From Alphaproteobacteria bacterium (lineage in GTDB: Bacteria; Pseudomonadota; Alphaproteobacteria; UBA7887), in contig JASLYQ010000016.1 in assembly GCA_030739735.1 (NCBI GenBank), positions 1 to 64,000 of the forward strand: a stretch of 64,000 nt of DNA. The letters are read 5' to 3'. Made by a program: the position numbers and the translations under genes. Under the pieces are notes generated by a model. It had not been told where the DNA came from. It saw nothing but the letters and a program-made list of their open reading frames with translations, and ran no database searches. Below, piece after piece: positions 38,103 to 46,657 of the stretch; position 1 is the first letter of the stretch, and each line of letters starts with the position of its first letter.

Positions 38103-39440
38103 TCACGACACCAGGCCGTATGCGCGGGCGAACAGCTCGATGGGATGGAGCGTCGGTTGGTCGGCCAAGGACACCTCGCCCAGCGCCTCGATGCCCTGGC
38201 GCAAATGCTCGCCGGCCAGCGGGCACTCGGAAACAAGATGCGCCTTTTCGCCCCTGACCGCCTTGCGCGCCGCCGGTTTACCCACCTTCAAGGCGACCTC
38301 AAAGAACTCCTTTTTTACGCCCCATGCGCCGCCGTGGCCCGAGCAACGCTCGATGATCTCAAGGTCTGCCTCAGGGATGAGCTTGAGCATCTCCACCGCC
38401 TTGGAGCCCATGTTCTGGGCCCGAGCGTGGCAGGCGAGGTGTACAGCGATGCCACCGTCGAGGGGCTCGAGGCCGTCGGCCAGGCCCTCCGTCTTGGCAA
38501 TGTCGACAACATATTCGGTGATGTCGGTGGCGTGCGCAGCGAGCCGCTTGATCGCCGGATCATCCGGCAAGATCAGAGGCCATTCGAGCTTGAGCATCAG
38601 CGCGCAACTCGGCACGGACACAACGATATCGTAGCCCTTGTCGAGCCAGTCACCCAGAGCCGTCGCGGTCTTTTTCGCTTTCCCCGCAACCGAGGCGAAG
38701 TCGCCCTGCTCGAGTTGGGGCATGCCGCAGCAGCCAGGATAGGCGACGACGGTTTCGACGCCGTTATAGGCCAGCACGGCACGCGCCGCCTCGCCGATCT
38801 CGGGGTTGTTGTAGTTGACGAAGCAGGTAGCAAAGATCGCCACCTTGCGTCCTGCCGCGGGCGCCTCGGCATTCACCGCCGGTACCCGCCTGGCACGCAT
38901 GGTGAAGGTCTTGCCTTGGTAGCGTGGCAGGGAGGCGTCTCTGTGGATACCGGCAACGGCCTGCATGACGGGTCGAGTCAGGCGGTTGCGGCGGTCGCTA
39001 GCCCAGTTGGCGACGAACGCCACGGGACGTACCAGCTTACCGTTACGGTCCGTCTTAGCCAGAGCCTTGTCGGCCCAGCCGAGCCTGCCCGCAGCAAGCT
39101 CCGTCGAGCGAGCCCGCAGGATCAGATGGGGAAAGTCGAGGGCAAACTCATGCGGCGGCACATAGGGGCAAGTCGCCACGAAGCACATGTCACACAGGGT
39201 ACAGGCATCGATGACTGGCTTGAAATCGGCGGAGTCGACGCTGTCCAGTTCGCCCGTATCCGACTCGTCCACAAGGTCGAACAACCTCGGAAAACTGTCG
39301 CAGAGATTGAAGCAGCGCCGGCAGCCATGGCAAATATCGAAGACGCGACGCAACTCCACGTCGAGCGCCTCGGCATCGTGGAATGTGGGGTCAGAGTAGT
39401 CAATCGGATGGCGCGCGGGCGCCTTCAGGCCGCCCTCCAT
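38103..39440 (-). CDS. Heterodisulfide reductase-related Fe-S oxidoreductase (GlpC/HdrD-like)
   Basis: A 445-residue iron-sulfur protein. Two [4Fe-4S] motifs lie near the N-terminus: C37, C40, C43 and C47 in [12 protein letters not shown], and C80, C83, C86 and C91 in [12 protein letters not shown]. The C-terminal half has two CCG-type domains: [14 protein letters not shown] with [16 protein letters not shown], and [15 protein letters not shown] with [12 protein letters not shown]. It resembles GlpC and HdrD subunits that pass electrons to quinone or thiol partners. It lies between rubrerythrin (23 bases upstream) and DUF3501 (two bases downstream), suggesting electron supply for peroxide reduction; this is inference. 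Confidence 0.9.
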   Translation of the reverse strand: MEGGLKAPARHPIDYSDPTFHDAEALDVELRRVFDICHGCRRCFNLCDSFPRLFDLVDESDTGELDSVDSADFKPVIDACTLCDMCFVATCPYVPPHEFALDFPHLILRARSTELAAGRLGWADKALAKTDRNGKLVRPVAFVANWASDRRNRLTRPVMQAVAGIHRDASLPRYQGKTFTMRARRVPAVNAEAPAAGRKVAIFATCFVNYNNPEIGEAARAVLAYNGVETVVAYPGCCGMPQLEQGDFASVAGKAKKTATALGDWLDKGYDIVVSVPSCALMLKLEWPLILPDDPAIKRLAAHATDITEYVVDIAKTEGLADGLEPLDGGIAVHLACHARAQNMGSKAVEMLKLIPEADLEIIERCSGHGGAWGVKKEFFEVALKVGKPAARKAVRGEKAHLVSECPLAGEHLRQGIEALGEVSLADQPTLHPIELFARAYGLVS

Positions 39441-39463
39441 AGCTGCCGGTGCCGCTTGTCGGC

Positions 39464-39880
39464 TCAGTCGAGATTGTCGAGCGCTCGCTGGAAACGCCCG
39501 GCGTGGGATTTTTCGGCCTTACCCAGCGTCTCGAACCAGTCGGCAATCTCGTCGAAGCCCTCCTCGCGCGCAGTGCTGGCCATACCCGGATACATGTCAG
39601 TGTATTCGTGGGTCTCGCCGGTGACCGCCGCCTCAAGGTTGTTGGCGGTACTGCCGATCGGCTTGCCGGTTGCCGGATCACCGGTCTCCGCCAGGAACTC
39701 GAGATGGCCAAGCGCATGGCCCGTCTCCCCCTCAGCAGTCGAACGGAACACGGTGGCGACATCGTTGTAACCTTCGACGTCGGCCTTCTGGGCGAAATAA
39801 AGATAGCGGCGATTGGCCTGGGATTCGCCGGCAAATGCGGCCTTCAAATTGTCTTCTGTCTTGGTCCCGGCAAGCGACAT
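39464..39880 (-). CDS. Rubrerythrin (di-iron domain only)
   Basis: A 138-residue ferritin-like di-iron protein. Metal-ligand glutamates fall in [50 protein letters not shown] and [11 protein letters not shown]-like [14 protein letters not shown], in the E-x(n)-E-xx-H pattern repeated twice. There is no C-terminal rubredoxin CxxC module, so an external electron donor is needed, possibly the Fe-S oxidoreductase encoded next. Rubrerythrins reduce hydrogen peroxide. The gene follows an Irr operator (39975-39991), so iron or heme control is expected. Confidence 0.93.
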   Translation of the reverse strand: MSLAGTKTEDNLKAAFAGESQANRRYLYFAQKADVEGYNDVATVFRSTAEGETGHALGHLEFLAETGDPATGKPIGSTANNLEAAVTGETHEYTDMYPGMASTAREEGFDEIADWFETLGKAEKSHAGRFQRALDNLD

Positions 39881-39974
39881 GGTGTCCTCCTCAACGGATT
39901 GGGATATGGGCCAGCGCTACCTACGACGGCCGCGACGGCCGGGTTATGCGCCCCGGTGTCTATCGTGTCAATCA

Positions 39975-39991
39975 ATTAGAATTATTCTAAT
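39975..39991. promoter_or_regulatory. Irr/ICE operator upstream of the rubrerythrin operon
   Basis: ATTAGAATTATTCTAAT is a perfect palindrome (8 + 1 + 8) and matches the alphaproteobacterial iron control element TTAGAA-N3-TTCTAA. It is about 95 bases before the rubrerythrin start and overlaps the 3' end of the irr gene. Irr is encoded immediately upstream, so this is very probably its target. Confidence 0.85.
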
Positions 39992-40430
39992 CTTTGGTAG
40001 TTTTGCCGGGCCTGCTACGCGAGCGCACGCGCACCACTACATCGACGCGGCAGATTTCCCGGCCTTCTGGCGCATCGGGGAAGGCGTTAAGCACCATAGC
40101 TTCGGCCGGAATATCGCTTAGCGAGCCGGTATCTTCATCGTAGAAGTGATGATGCTCGCTGGTGTTGGTATCGAAGTAGGAGCGCCCCGATTCGATAACC
40201 AATTCGCGCAGCAACCCCGCATCGTTAAACTGGTGCAGGGTGTTATAAATGGTCGCGAGAGAGACATCGACCCCAGCGATGCGGGCATCGTCGTGCAGTT
40301 GCTCGGCACTGAAATGCCGCGGGCCGCGGGCCAGCATTAGCCGCGCCAAGGCTTGGCGCTGCCGCGTCGGGCGCAACCCGACCGACCGTAAAAGCGTTGC
40401 CGCCTGACCCATATCCATCGTCATCGTCAC
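39987..40430 (-). CDS. irr: Iron response regulator Irr (Fur family)
   Basis: A 147-residue Fur-family protein. The winged helix carries VGLRPTRQRQALARLML and SLATIYNTLHQFNDAGLLRE (about residues 57-76). The dimerisation domain shows the EHHHFYDEDTG histidine cluster (H93-H95) that in Irr takes part in heme-dependent control. The typical Fur/Zur CXXC zinc site is absent. Irr represses or activates genes for heme, iron storage and peroxide handling under low iron. The gene ends inside an ICE palindrome serving the downstream rubrerythrin operon. Distinguishing it from PerR rests on the operator and histidine cluster. Confidence 0.88.
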   Translation of the reverse strand: MTMTMDMGQAATLLRSVGLRPTRQRQALARLMLARGPRHFSAEQLHDDARIAGVDVSLATIYNTLHQFNDAGLLRELVIESGRSYFDTNTSEHHHFYDEDTGSLSDIPAEAMVLNAFPDAPEGREICRVDVVVRVRSRSRPGKTTKD

Positions 40431-40498
40431 CTGCGCTCATGCATGGAGCCGTTCGCCCTCACAGTAGGGCGCGCGAGAAAAAACTTCAATCACGGCCA

Positions 40499-41896
40499 TC
40501 AGTCACCCGATAGAATGCGCTCGATCAGTTGCGCCACCGTGGGCGTGAAACCATTGGAATAGAACGGGTCATCCGCGAAGCGATAGGCGCCATGCCCGGC
40601 AAACAACAGGTGGCTATCGACATCGCCGTCATGGGCGATCGCCTGCAAGGTTTTCTGAATGCAGAAGCTGCGCGGATCGGCTTTGCGCCCCGTGGAGTTA
40701 CGGCCGTTTTGCGACCAGTTGCTGAAATTGCAGCTGCTAAGGCAGCCCATGCAATCAACCTGGTCGGTGCGAATCTCCGTCGCCTTCTCAAGTGAAACAT
40801 AGATCAGCGTGCTGTCGGGCGTGCGCAGGGCTTCGCTAAAACCCTCATTCACCCAGGCTCTGGTGCAAACGGCGTCGGGTTTGGTCAGGTACACCGCACG
40901 CTTGCGCGGTCCGGTGCCGAACTCGACCTTGTGCTCGCCGACCGGCTCCGTGGTGTAGGCAATCTGGCGCTCGGAGCGTTCCGCCAGCTCATCCAGAAAG
41001 CTGTTATTGACGGCAGACGACCAGAAGCCGGTGGGGCTGAAACGATTGAGCGTCACCGAGCCCGGCTCAAGGGTGCGCAGGCGCCCCTTCCACTGCTCCG
41101 AAATCGGGCTCTCGACAGTCAGCAACGGCCTGGAGCCGTATTGAAAAGCAATCGGGCCGAGCTCCGGATTGTCGATCCAGTCCTCCCAATCGCGCAGGTA
41201 CCAGACACCGCCGGCCATAAAAATCGGCGTGGTGTCGAGACCGAAGTCCCGCATCGTATCACGCAAGGCGCGCACCCGAGGATAGGGATCCTGGGGCTTG
41301 AGCGGATCCTCGCTGTTGGACAGCCCGTTATGGCCGCCGGCAAGCCAGGGGTCCTCGTAGACCATGCCGCCGAGCCCTTCGGCGTATTTGTGGTATGCGC
41401 GCTTCCACAACGCTCGGAAAGCCCGTGCCGAGGAGACGATGGGATAGTAGTAGACCCCGTAACGGGTTGCGATCTCGGCAATTCGGTAGGGCATGCCGGC
41501 ACCACAGGTCACGCCATGGACGAGCCCCTTGGTGCCTTCGAGAATGCCTTCGAGAACGCGCTCAGAGCCCCCCATCTCCCAAAGCACGTTGACATGCAAC
41601 CGCCCGCTGCCATTGGAGACCTCATGCGCGGCACGCGCCTGCTCAATGCCGCCGCGAATGCCGTTCGCTACCAACTCCTCGTGGCGCGCCTTGCGCGTGC
41701 GGCCATGATAGACGACCGGAATGATGTTGCCGTCTTCGTCGGTACTATCCGCATTGACGCCGGAAAAGGTGCCAACACCGCCGGCCGCAGCCCAGGCGCC
41801 CGAGCTGGCCCCGTTGGTGACGGCAACGCCTTTGCCGCCCTCGACAAGCGGCAGCACTTCCTTGCCTGAGAGCAGAATGGGGTTGAGCGCTTTCAA
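40499..41896 (-). CDS. Nitronate monooxygenase-like flavin oxidoreductase
   Basis: A 465-residue protein related to the 2-nitropropane dioxygenase/nitronate monooxygenase family of FMN-dependent TIM barrels. It starts at TTG 41896 (AAGG six bases ahead). Landmarks include VAVTNGASSGAWAAAGGVGT, GVTCGAGMPYRIAEIA and IFMAGGVWYLRDW for the FMN phosphate region. It is about 100 residues longer than the common family and has a cysteine cluster CMGCLSSCNFSNW in the C-terminal third, suggesting a metal or Fe-S site. It may oxidise alkyl nitronates or another substrate. A TetR gene is divergent, 122 bases away. Confidence 0.8.
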   Translation of the reverse strand: MKALNPILLSGKEVLPLVEGGKGVAVTNGASSGAWAAAGGVGTFSGVNADSTDEDGNIIPVVYHGRTRKARHEELVANGIRGGIEQARAAHEVSNGSGRLHVNVLWEMGGSERVLEGILEGTKGLVHGVTCGAGMPYRIAEIATRYGVYYYPIVSSARAFRALWKRAYHKYAEGLGGMVYEDPWLAGGHNGLSNSEDPLKPQDPYPRVRALRDTMRDFGLDTTPIFMAGGVWYLRDWEDWIDNPELGPIAFQYGSRPLLTVESPISEQWKGRLRTLEPGSVTLNRFSPTGFWSSAVNNSFLDELAERSERQIAYTTEPVGEHKVEFGTGPRKRAVYLTKPDAVCTRAWVNEGFSEALRTPDSTLIYVSLEKATEIRTDQVDCMGCLSSCNFSNWSQNGRNSTGRKADPRSFCIQKTLQAIAHDGDVDSHLLFAGHGAYRFADDPFYSNGFTPTVAQLIERILSGD

Positions 41897-42018
41897 TGGA
41901 CACCTTATTGCGGCCCAAAAAGTCGGCGGCGCCAGCGTGGCGCCGTCCCGTCAGGCGGTTATATGGTGCATCAGCGCAAAAAAACCAGCCCCTGGCTCGC
42001 GTCAATTTCCTCGCTAGA

Positions 42019-42756
42019 ATGCGCCATCCGCCGGCAGAAGGACATGCGGCAACGATGGTAGAGCTAACACAGAGGCTGATCGAGAGCCTATGCGAGGATC
42101 CTTCGAACTCGCGCGAGCGCTTGTTGCACGTGGGTGGCATACTGTTCTCCGACTCCGGACTAGATGCGGTCTCGACGCGCGAGCTAAGCAAGGCGGCGGG
42201 CGCCAACCTGTCCGCCATCGGCTATTATTTCGGTGGTAAGGAAGGCCTCTACAGGGCCGCCGTCGAACACACTGTCAGCAGCATCCAAACCCTGTTTAGC
42301 AGCGCGGACGCCCGCCTGCAGAACAATCTGGCAAAGGCCAACGACGACCGCACCGCGCTGGCGCAGGCTACCGCGGCCTATGTGCGTGCCTTGCTCGGCG
42401 GTCTGTTGGGCCTGGGGCCGCAGAATTGGACGTGGTGCCTGATCATGCGCGAGATCGACCACCCGACCGCCGCCTTCGAGGCCCTATACCAGGGCATCTT
42501 CAAGCCACTGAACCAGAGCTTCGGCAGCCTCGTTGTCGCCACCAGCGGCCGTAGCCCCGGCGACGCCGAGACCGTCATTCTGGCCAATGCGCTAATCGGC
42601 GAATGCCTGATCTTTCACCGCAACAGACCGGTCATCCTGCGCAATTTTAACTGGGACGAATATACGCCGGAGCGCATCGCCCAGATCGCCGATGTGGTGG
42701 TCGACGGCATCCTAGACGCCCTCGACCTGCCACACGTTGTCACTACGGCCGGCTAG
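42019..42756 (+). CDS. TetR family transcriptional regulator
   Basis: A 245-residue regulator. The N-terminal helix-turn-helix is clear: SRERLLHVGGILFSDSGLDA and TRELSKAAGANLSAIGYYFG (about residues 55-75). The C-terminal ligand domain resembles the DUF1956/CecR type (WCLIMREIDHPTAAFEALY). ATG at 42019 is preferred; 42055 is possible, and the longest frame adds an unconserved basic N-terminus. It is divergent from the nitronate monooxygenase-like gene and probably controls it. Confidence 0.85.
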   Translation: MRHPPAEGHAATMVELTQRLIESLCEDPSNSRERLLHVGGILFSDSGLDAVSTRELSKAAGANLSAIGYYFGGKEGLYRAAVEHTVSSIQTLFSSADARLQNNLAKANDDRTALAQATAAYVRALLGGLLGLGPQNWTWCLIMREIDHPTAAFEALYQGIFKPLNQSFGSLVVATSGRSPGDAETVILANALIGECLIFHRNRPVILRNFNWDEYTPERIAQIADVVVDGILDALDLPHVVTTAG

Positions 42757-42769
42757 ACCTTAACCTAAC

Positions 42770-44881
42770 TTAGCTCGCTGCCTCGCTCTCCTCACCGGCG
42801 TCTTCGGCCACAGCCTTGATGCTGAGGCGTACCTTGCCACGGTCGTCGACTGCCAGCACCTTGACCTTCACCTTGTCGCCCTCTTTGACCACGTCAGTCA
42901 CCGACTTGACCCGGTGCGGCGCCAGCTCACTGATATGCACCAACCCGTCGCGGGTTCCGATGAAGTTTACAAAGGCGCCGAAGTCGACAACTTTAACCAC
43001 CGTGCCGTCGTAAATCTCACCAATCTCCGGTTCGGCGACGATGTCGCGGATCCACTTGAGCGCTTCGTCGCTGGCCTCGGACGAGACGGCGGCAACCTTG
43101 ATAGTGCCGTCGTCCTCAATATCGATCTTGGTGCCGGTGGTCTCGGTGATCTCGCGGATCACCTTACCGCCGGTGCCGATGACCTCGCGGATCTTGTCCT
43201 TAGGGATGTTGATGGTAGTGATGCGGGGTGCGTTGCCGCTAACCTCTTCACGCGAGCTTGCCAGCGCGCGCGTCATCTCTCCCAGAATGTGCAGTCGCCC
43301 GTCACGAGCCTGGTTGAGCGCAACCCGCATGATGTCGCCCGTGATGCCCGTAATCTTGATGTCCATCTGCAAGGAGGTGACGCCCTGCTCGGTGCCAGCG
43401 ACCTTAAAGTCCATATCGCCGAGATGGTCCTCGTCGCCAAGGATGTCCGACAGCACCACGTAGTCCTCACCTTCCTTGATCAGGCCCATGGCGATCCCGG
43501 CCGTTGGTCGCCCGAGCGGCACACCCGCATCCATCAGTGACAACGAGGCGCCACAGACCGTCGCCATCGACGATGAGCCGTTGGATTCGGTGATCTCGGA
43601 GACCACGCGTACTGTATAGGGAAAATTGTCCTTAGCCGGCATGACGGGCCGGATGGCACGCCAGGCGAGCTTGCCGTGGCCTATTTCGCGTCGCCCGGGT
43701 GAACGTAAGAAACTTGCCTCTCCAACAGAATAGGGTGGAAAATTATAGTGTAGCATAAAATGCTCACGATATTCTCCGTCGAGTGCATCGATGATTTGCT
43801 CGTCCTGGCCGGTGCCGAGCGTCGTCACCACCAGCGCCTGGGTCTCGCCGCGCGTAAACAACGCCGAACCATGAGCCAGCGGCAGCACGCCGACCTCAGC
43901 CTTGATCGGGCGCACCGTCTCCGTGTCACGGCCATCGATGCGGATACCAGTCTTGAGCACTGCGCTCCGCACGATGTCCTTCTCAAGCGACTTCAGGAGA
44001 CCGCCAACGGCACTCGCATCAACGCTGTCATCGTCGGCGAACACGGAGTGGGTAGTCTGGCGGACGGTATCGACCGCCTCCACCCGCTTCTGCTTCTGGA
44101 CCTCGGCATAGGCCGCTTCGAAACCAGACCGCGCCAGTTCATCAACGCGCGACGGCAGTTCACCGAAATCTGGCTCCACGGGGACATCCCAGGGCTCCTT
44201 GGAGCAAGCCTCGGCAAGCTCAATGATGGCGTTAATGACAGGCTGAATTTGCTCATGGCCGAAATTAACGGCGCCGAGCATGATCTCCTCCGACAGCTCC
44301 TTGGCTTCAGATTCGACCATCAATACGCCGGAGGCCGTGCCAGCAACCACCAGATCGAGGCTACTGTTCTCCAGCGCATCCGTGCCCGGATTAAGCACGT
44401 GCTTGCCATCGATATAGCCAACCCGGGCACCGCCGATAGGGCCGAGGAAGGGTATGCCGGAAATTGTTAGCGCCGCAGAGGCGCCAACCATGGAGACAAT
44501 ATCAGGGTCGCTTTCGAGATCGTGAGAGAGCACGGTACAAATGACCTGTGTCTCATTGCGGAAGCCGCTGGCAAAAAGCGGTCTGATCGGCCTGTCGATG
44601 AGACGCGAAGTGAGGGTCTCCTTCTCGTTCGGGCGCCCTTCACGCTTGAAAAAACCGCCGGGAATCTTGCCCGCCGCAAATGTCTTTTCTTGATAGTTGA
44701 CGGTCAAGGGAAAGAAATCGATGCCGACACGCGGCACCTTCTGGGCAACGGCGGTGCAGAGCACCGTGGTCTCACCATAGGTGACGAGCACCGCGCCGTC
44801 GGCCTGCCGAGCGATGCGCCCGGTCTCCAAAATCAGGGGACGTCCGCCCCAGGTGAGTTCCTTGCGATGGATATCGAACAT
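42770..44881 (-). CDS. pnp: Polyribonucleotide nucleotidyltransferase
   Basis: A 703-residue phosphorolytic 3'-5' exoribonuclease of the RNA degradosome, also able to add tails. Two RNase PH domains are followed by a KH domain ([20 protein letters not shown]) and an S1 domain ([20 protein letters not shown], then [20 protein letters not shown]). The N-terminal core has [20 protein letters not shown] and [20 protein letters not shown]. It is downstream of rpsO, with a terminator and a processing-type hairpin in between, the normal rpsO-pnp arrangement. Confidence 0.98.
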   Translation of the reverse strand: MFDIHRKELTWGGRPLILETGRIARQADGAVLVTYGETTVLCTAVAQKVPRVGIDFFPLTVNYQEKTFAAGKIPGGFFKREGRPNEKETLTSRLIDRPIRPLFASGFRNETQVICTVLSHDLESDPDIVSMVGASAALTISGIPFLGPIGGARVGYIDGKHVLNPGTDALENSSLDLVVAGTASGVLMVESEAKELSEEIMLGAVNFGHEQIQPVINAIIELAEACSKEPWDVPVEPDFGELPSRVDELARSGFEAAYAEVQKQKRVEAVDTVRQTTHSVFADDDSVDASAVGGLLKSLEKDIVRSAVLKTGIRIDGRDTETVRPIKAEVGVLPLAHGSALFTRGETQALVVTTLGTGQDEQIIDALDGEYREHFMLHYNFPPYSVGEASFLRSPGRREIGHGKLAWRAIRPVMPAKDNFPYTVRVVSEITESNGSSSMATVCGASLSLMDAGVPLGRPTAGIAMGLIKEGEDYVVLSDILGDEDHLGDMDFKVAGTEQGVTSLQMDIKITGITGDIMRVALNQARDGRLHILGEMTRALASSREEVSGNAPRITTINIPKDKIREVIGTGGKVIREITETTGTKIDIEDDGTIKVAAVSSEASDEALKWIRDIVAEPEIGEIYDGTVVKVVDFGAFVNFIGTRDGLVHISELAPHRVKSVTDVVKEGDKVKVKVLAVDDRGKVRLSIKAVAEDAGEESEAAS

Positions 44882-44905
44882 CTAACCTCTTCCTAACCTA
44901 CGTTC

Positions 44906-44927
44906 CGGCGGCGCCTTTCGGCCGCCG
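44906..44927 (-). promoter_or_regulatory. Hairpin in the pnp leader
   Basis: CGGCGGC (44906-44912) and GCCGCCG (44921-44927) form a seven-base perfect stem in the 5' leader of pnp, 25 bases ahead of its start. In other bacteria an RNase III-cut hairpin at this place mediates pnp autocontrol; that role here is inferred by analogy. Confidence 0.45.
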
Positions 44928-44929
44928 AC

Positions 44930-44959
44930 AAACAAAAAGCCCGGCCGGGAGGGCCGGGC
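44930..44959 (-). terminator. Rho-independent terminator after rpsO
   Basis: On the minus strand GCCCGGCC (44952-44959) and GGCCGGGC (44939-44946) pair perfectly around a 5-base loop and are followed by TTTTTGTTT. It is 32 bases after the rpsO stop, where a partial terminator typically limits read-through into pnp. Confidence 0.85.
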
Positions 44960-44991
44960 GGCTGGCGATCACGCGTTGCGCTTGCTGCAAC

Positions 44992-45261
44992 TCAACGGCG
45001 CAGCCCCAAGCGCTCGATCAACGCCTTATAGCGACCGGCATCCCTGTCCTTGAGATAGTCGAGCAGCCGGCGGCGCTTGCTCACCATCTTGAGCAGACCC
45101 CGCCTGGAATGCCTGTCCTTAGCATGGGCCTTGAAGTGCTCTGTTAAGTTGGTAATGCGTTCGGTCAGAAGTGCCACCTGCACTTCGGGCGAGCCCGTGT
45201 CATCCGCCTTGGTGGCGAACTCACCGACCAGTTCCTGCTTACGCACAACTGTTATCGACAT
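44992..45261 (-). CDS. rpsO: 30S ribosomal protein S15
   Basis: An 89-residue protein matching S15 throughout: [50 protein letters not shown] and the ending [10 protein letters not shown]15 binds the central domain of 16S rRNA early in assembly and often regulates its own mRNA. It follows truB with a 50-base gap and precedes a terminator then pnp. Confidence 0.98.
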   Translation of the reverse strand: MSITVVRKQELVGEFATKADDTGSPEVQVALLTERITNLTEHFKAHAKDRHSRRGLLKMVSKRRRLLDYLKDRDAGRYKALIERLGLRR

Positions 45262-45311
45262 GATTTCGAAACTCTCCCGTCCACAGTGCAGGCGTCAAAC
45301 AAGCAGAAACC

Positions 45312-46271
45312 TCAAAAATTGAAGACACGCAGCGGCTTCAAAACGCCAGCGCCCAACTCAACCAAGGCCACGGGTCTGTCCATCAGACACGTCCAAAGCG
45401 TACCCTCGGCCAGATCCGAGCCGTCCAGGCCAATCGCCGGCCGTACCAGCGGCACCGCCTGCCCCACCTTGAGGCGCAGCGCTTGATCCGCATTGACCGG
45501 CATACCCGGAATTCCGACAAGCCCACGCGCCACCGGCAACAGAGACTGTTGGGCGGCGCCACTATCGTCGAGCGCCTCCAATTCGGCAAGCGAAATCGCG
45601 TCGTTTAAGGTGAATGAGCCGACTCGCGTGCGGCAAAGCGCCGTCACATGGCCGCATATGCCGAGCGCATGGGCCAGATCACGCACCAAAGCGCGCACAT
45701 AGGTACCTTTGCCGCAATCCATTTCGAAGGTCGCGTGGTCTTCGTCTTCAATCGACAACAGGGCCAGCCGCTCGATTCGCACGGTGCGCGGCGCCAGCTT
45801 GACGGCGCGGCCGCCCCGGGCCAGGTCGTACGCGCGTTTCCCGTCAACCTTAACGGCACTGAATTTTGGCGGCACCTGGGCGATATCACCGAGGAAGTCG
45901 TCGAGTGCTGCTTCAATCTCGCCCTTAGTGGGCCGCACGTCGCTGGTTTCGGTGACCTCCCCCTCAACATCGTCCGTGGCGCGGCTAACACCCCAGCGCA
46001 CGCGGAAGCGATAGCTCTTGCGACTGTCCATGAGATAGCGGGTGGTCTTGGTCGCCTCGCCGAAAGCGAGCGGCAGAACGCCCGTAGCAAGCGGGTCCAG
46101 GGTGCCACCATGGCCAGCCTTGGCCGCATCCAACAGCCTGCGGGCGCGACCGACCGCTGCGGTCGAGGTCACCCCCGACGGTTTGTCGAGAATCAGCCAA
46201 CCGTGTACCGCATGGCCCTTACGGCGACGGCCGCCTTTGCCTCTCCCCCCCGGTTCAGCGTTTATCGTCAT
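45312..46271 (-). CDS. truB: tRNA pseudouridine(55) synthase
   Basis: A 319-residue TruB that makes pseudouridine 55 in the T-loop of tRNAs. The catalytic motif is KAGHGGTLDPLATGVLPLAF with the active Asp, preceded by HGWLILDKPSGVTST. KSYRFRVRWGVSRATDD and FEMDCGKGTYVRALVRDLAH also fit. The C-terminus has a PUA-like tail (LKVGQAVPLVRP). The start at 46271 overlaps the rbfA stop by 17 bases and gives a short basic N-terminus. Confidence 0.96.
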   Translation of the reverse strand: MTINAEPGGRGKGGRRRKGHAVHGWLILDKPSGVTSTAAVGRARRLLDAAKAGHGGTLDPLATGVLPLAFGEATKTTRYLMDSRKSYRFRVRWGVSRATDDVEGEVTETSDVRPTKGEIEAALDDFLGDIAQVPPKFSAVKVDGKRAYDLARGGRAVKLAPRTVRIERLALLSIEDEDHATFEMDCGKGTYVRALVRDLAHALGICGHVTALCRTRVGSFTLNDAISLAELEALDDSGAAQQSLLPVARGLVGIPGMPVNADQALRLKVGQAVPLVRPAIGLDGSDLAEGTLWTCLMDRPVALVELGAGVLKPLRVFNF

Positions 46272-46644
46272 CCGCCAGCGAGCCGTCGATTACCGCGTCG
46301 ATACGCGCTGCACGGTCAAAACTGGTTTCCGCGATAAAGCTCAGCCGCGGCGAATATTTGAGCTTCATCAGGCGCGCCACCTGGGAGCCGAGATAGGGCG
46401 CGGCGCGGCCGAGCCCTTCAAGCACTGTCTCCACATCCTCGGCACCCAACGGCAGCACGTAGACCGTGGCTTTGCGCATGTCGAGACTGACCTGGACCTC
46501 GGTGACCGTTATTGACACGTCTACCAGGGCCGGGTCGCGCAGCTCGCGCCGGCCCAGCAACTCGGCCAGGGCGTGGCGCAGGGATTCCCCAACCCGAAGC
46601 TGACGTTGGCTGGGCCCGCGTCCTTTTCCACGCTTGCGCGCCAT
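46255..46644 (-). CDS. rbfA: Ribosome-binding factor A
   Basis: A 129-residue KH-like protein for late 30S maturation. Landmarks: SQRQLRVGESLRHALAELLG, ITVTEVQVSLDMRKATVYVL and SQVARLMKLKYSPRLSFIAE, which is the conserved RbfA region. The basic N-terminus (MARKRGKGRG) is typical of alphaproteobacterial forms. It is 13 bases downstream of infB and overlaps truB. Confidence 0.96.
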   Translation of the reverse strand: MARKRGKGRGPSQRQLRVGESLRHALAELLGRRELRDPALVDVSITVTEVQVSLDMRKATVYVLPLGAEDVETVLEGLGRAAPYLGSQVARLMKLKYSPRLSFIAETSFDRAARIDAVIDGSLADDDKR

Positions 46645-46657
46645 CGCCGCCTGGGCC

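Noticed and set aside
38145-39770. 541-residue plus-strand frame antisense to the Fe-S oxidoreductase and rubrerythrin genes
   Set aside because: Spans two well supported minus-strand genes and contains no recognisable domain.
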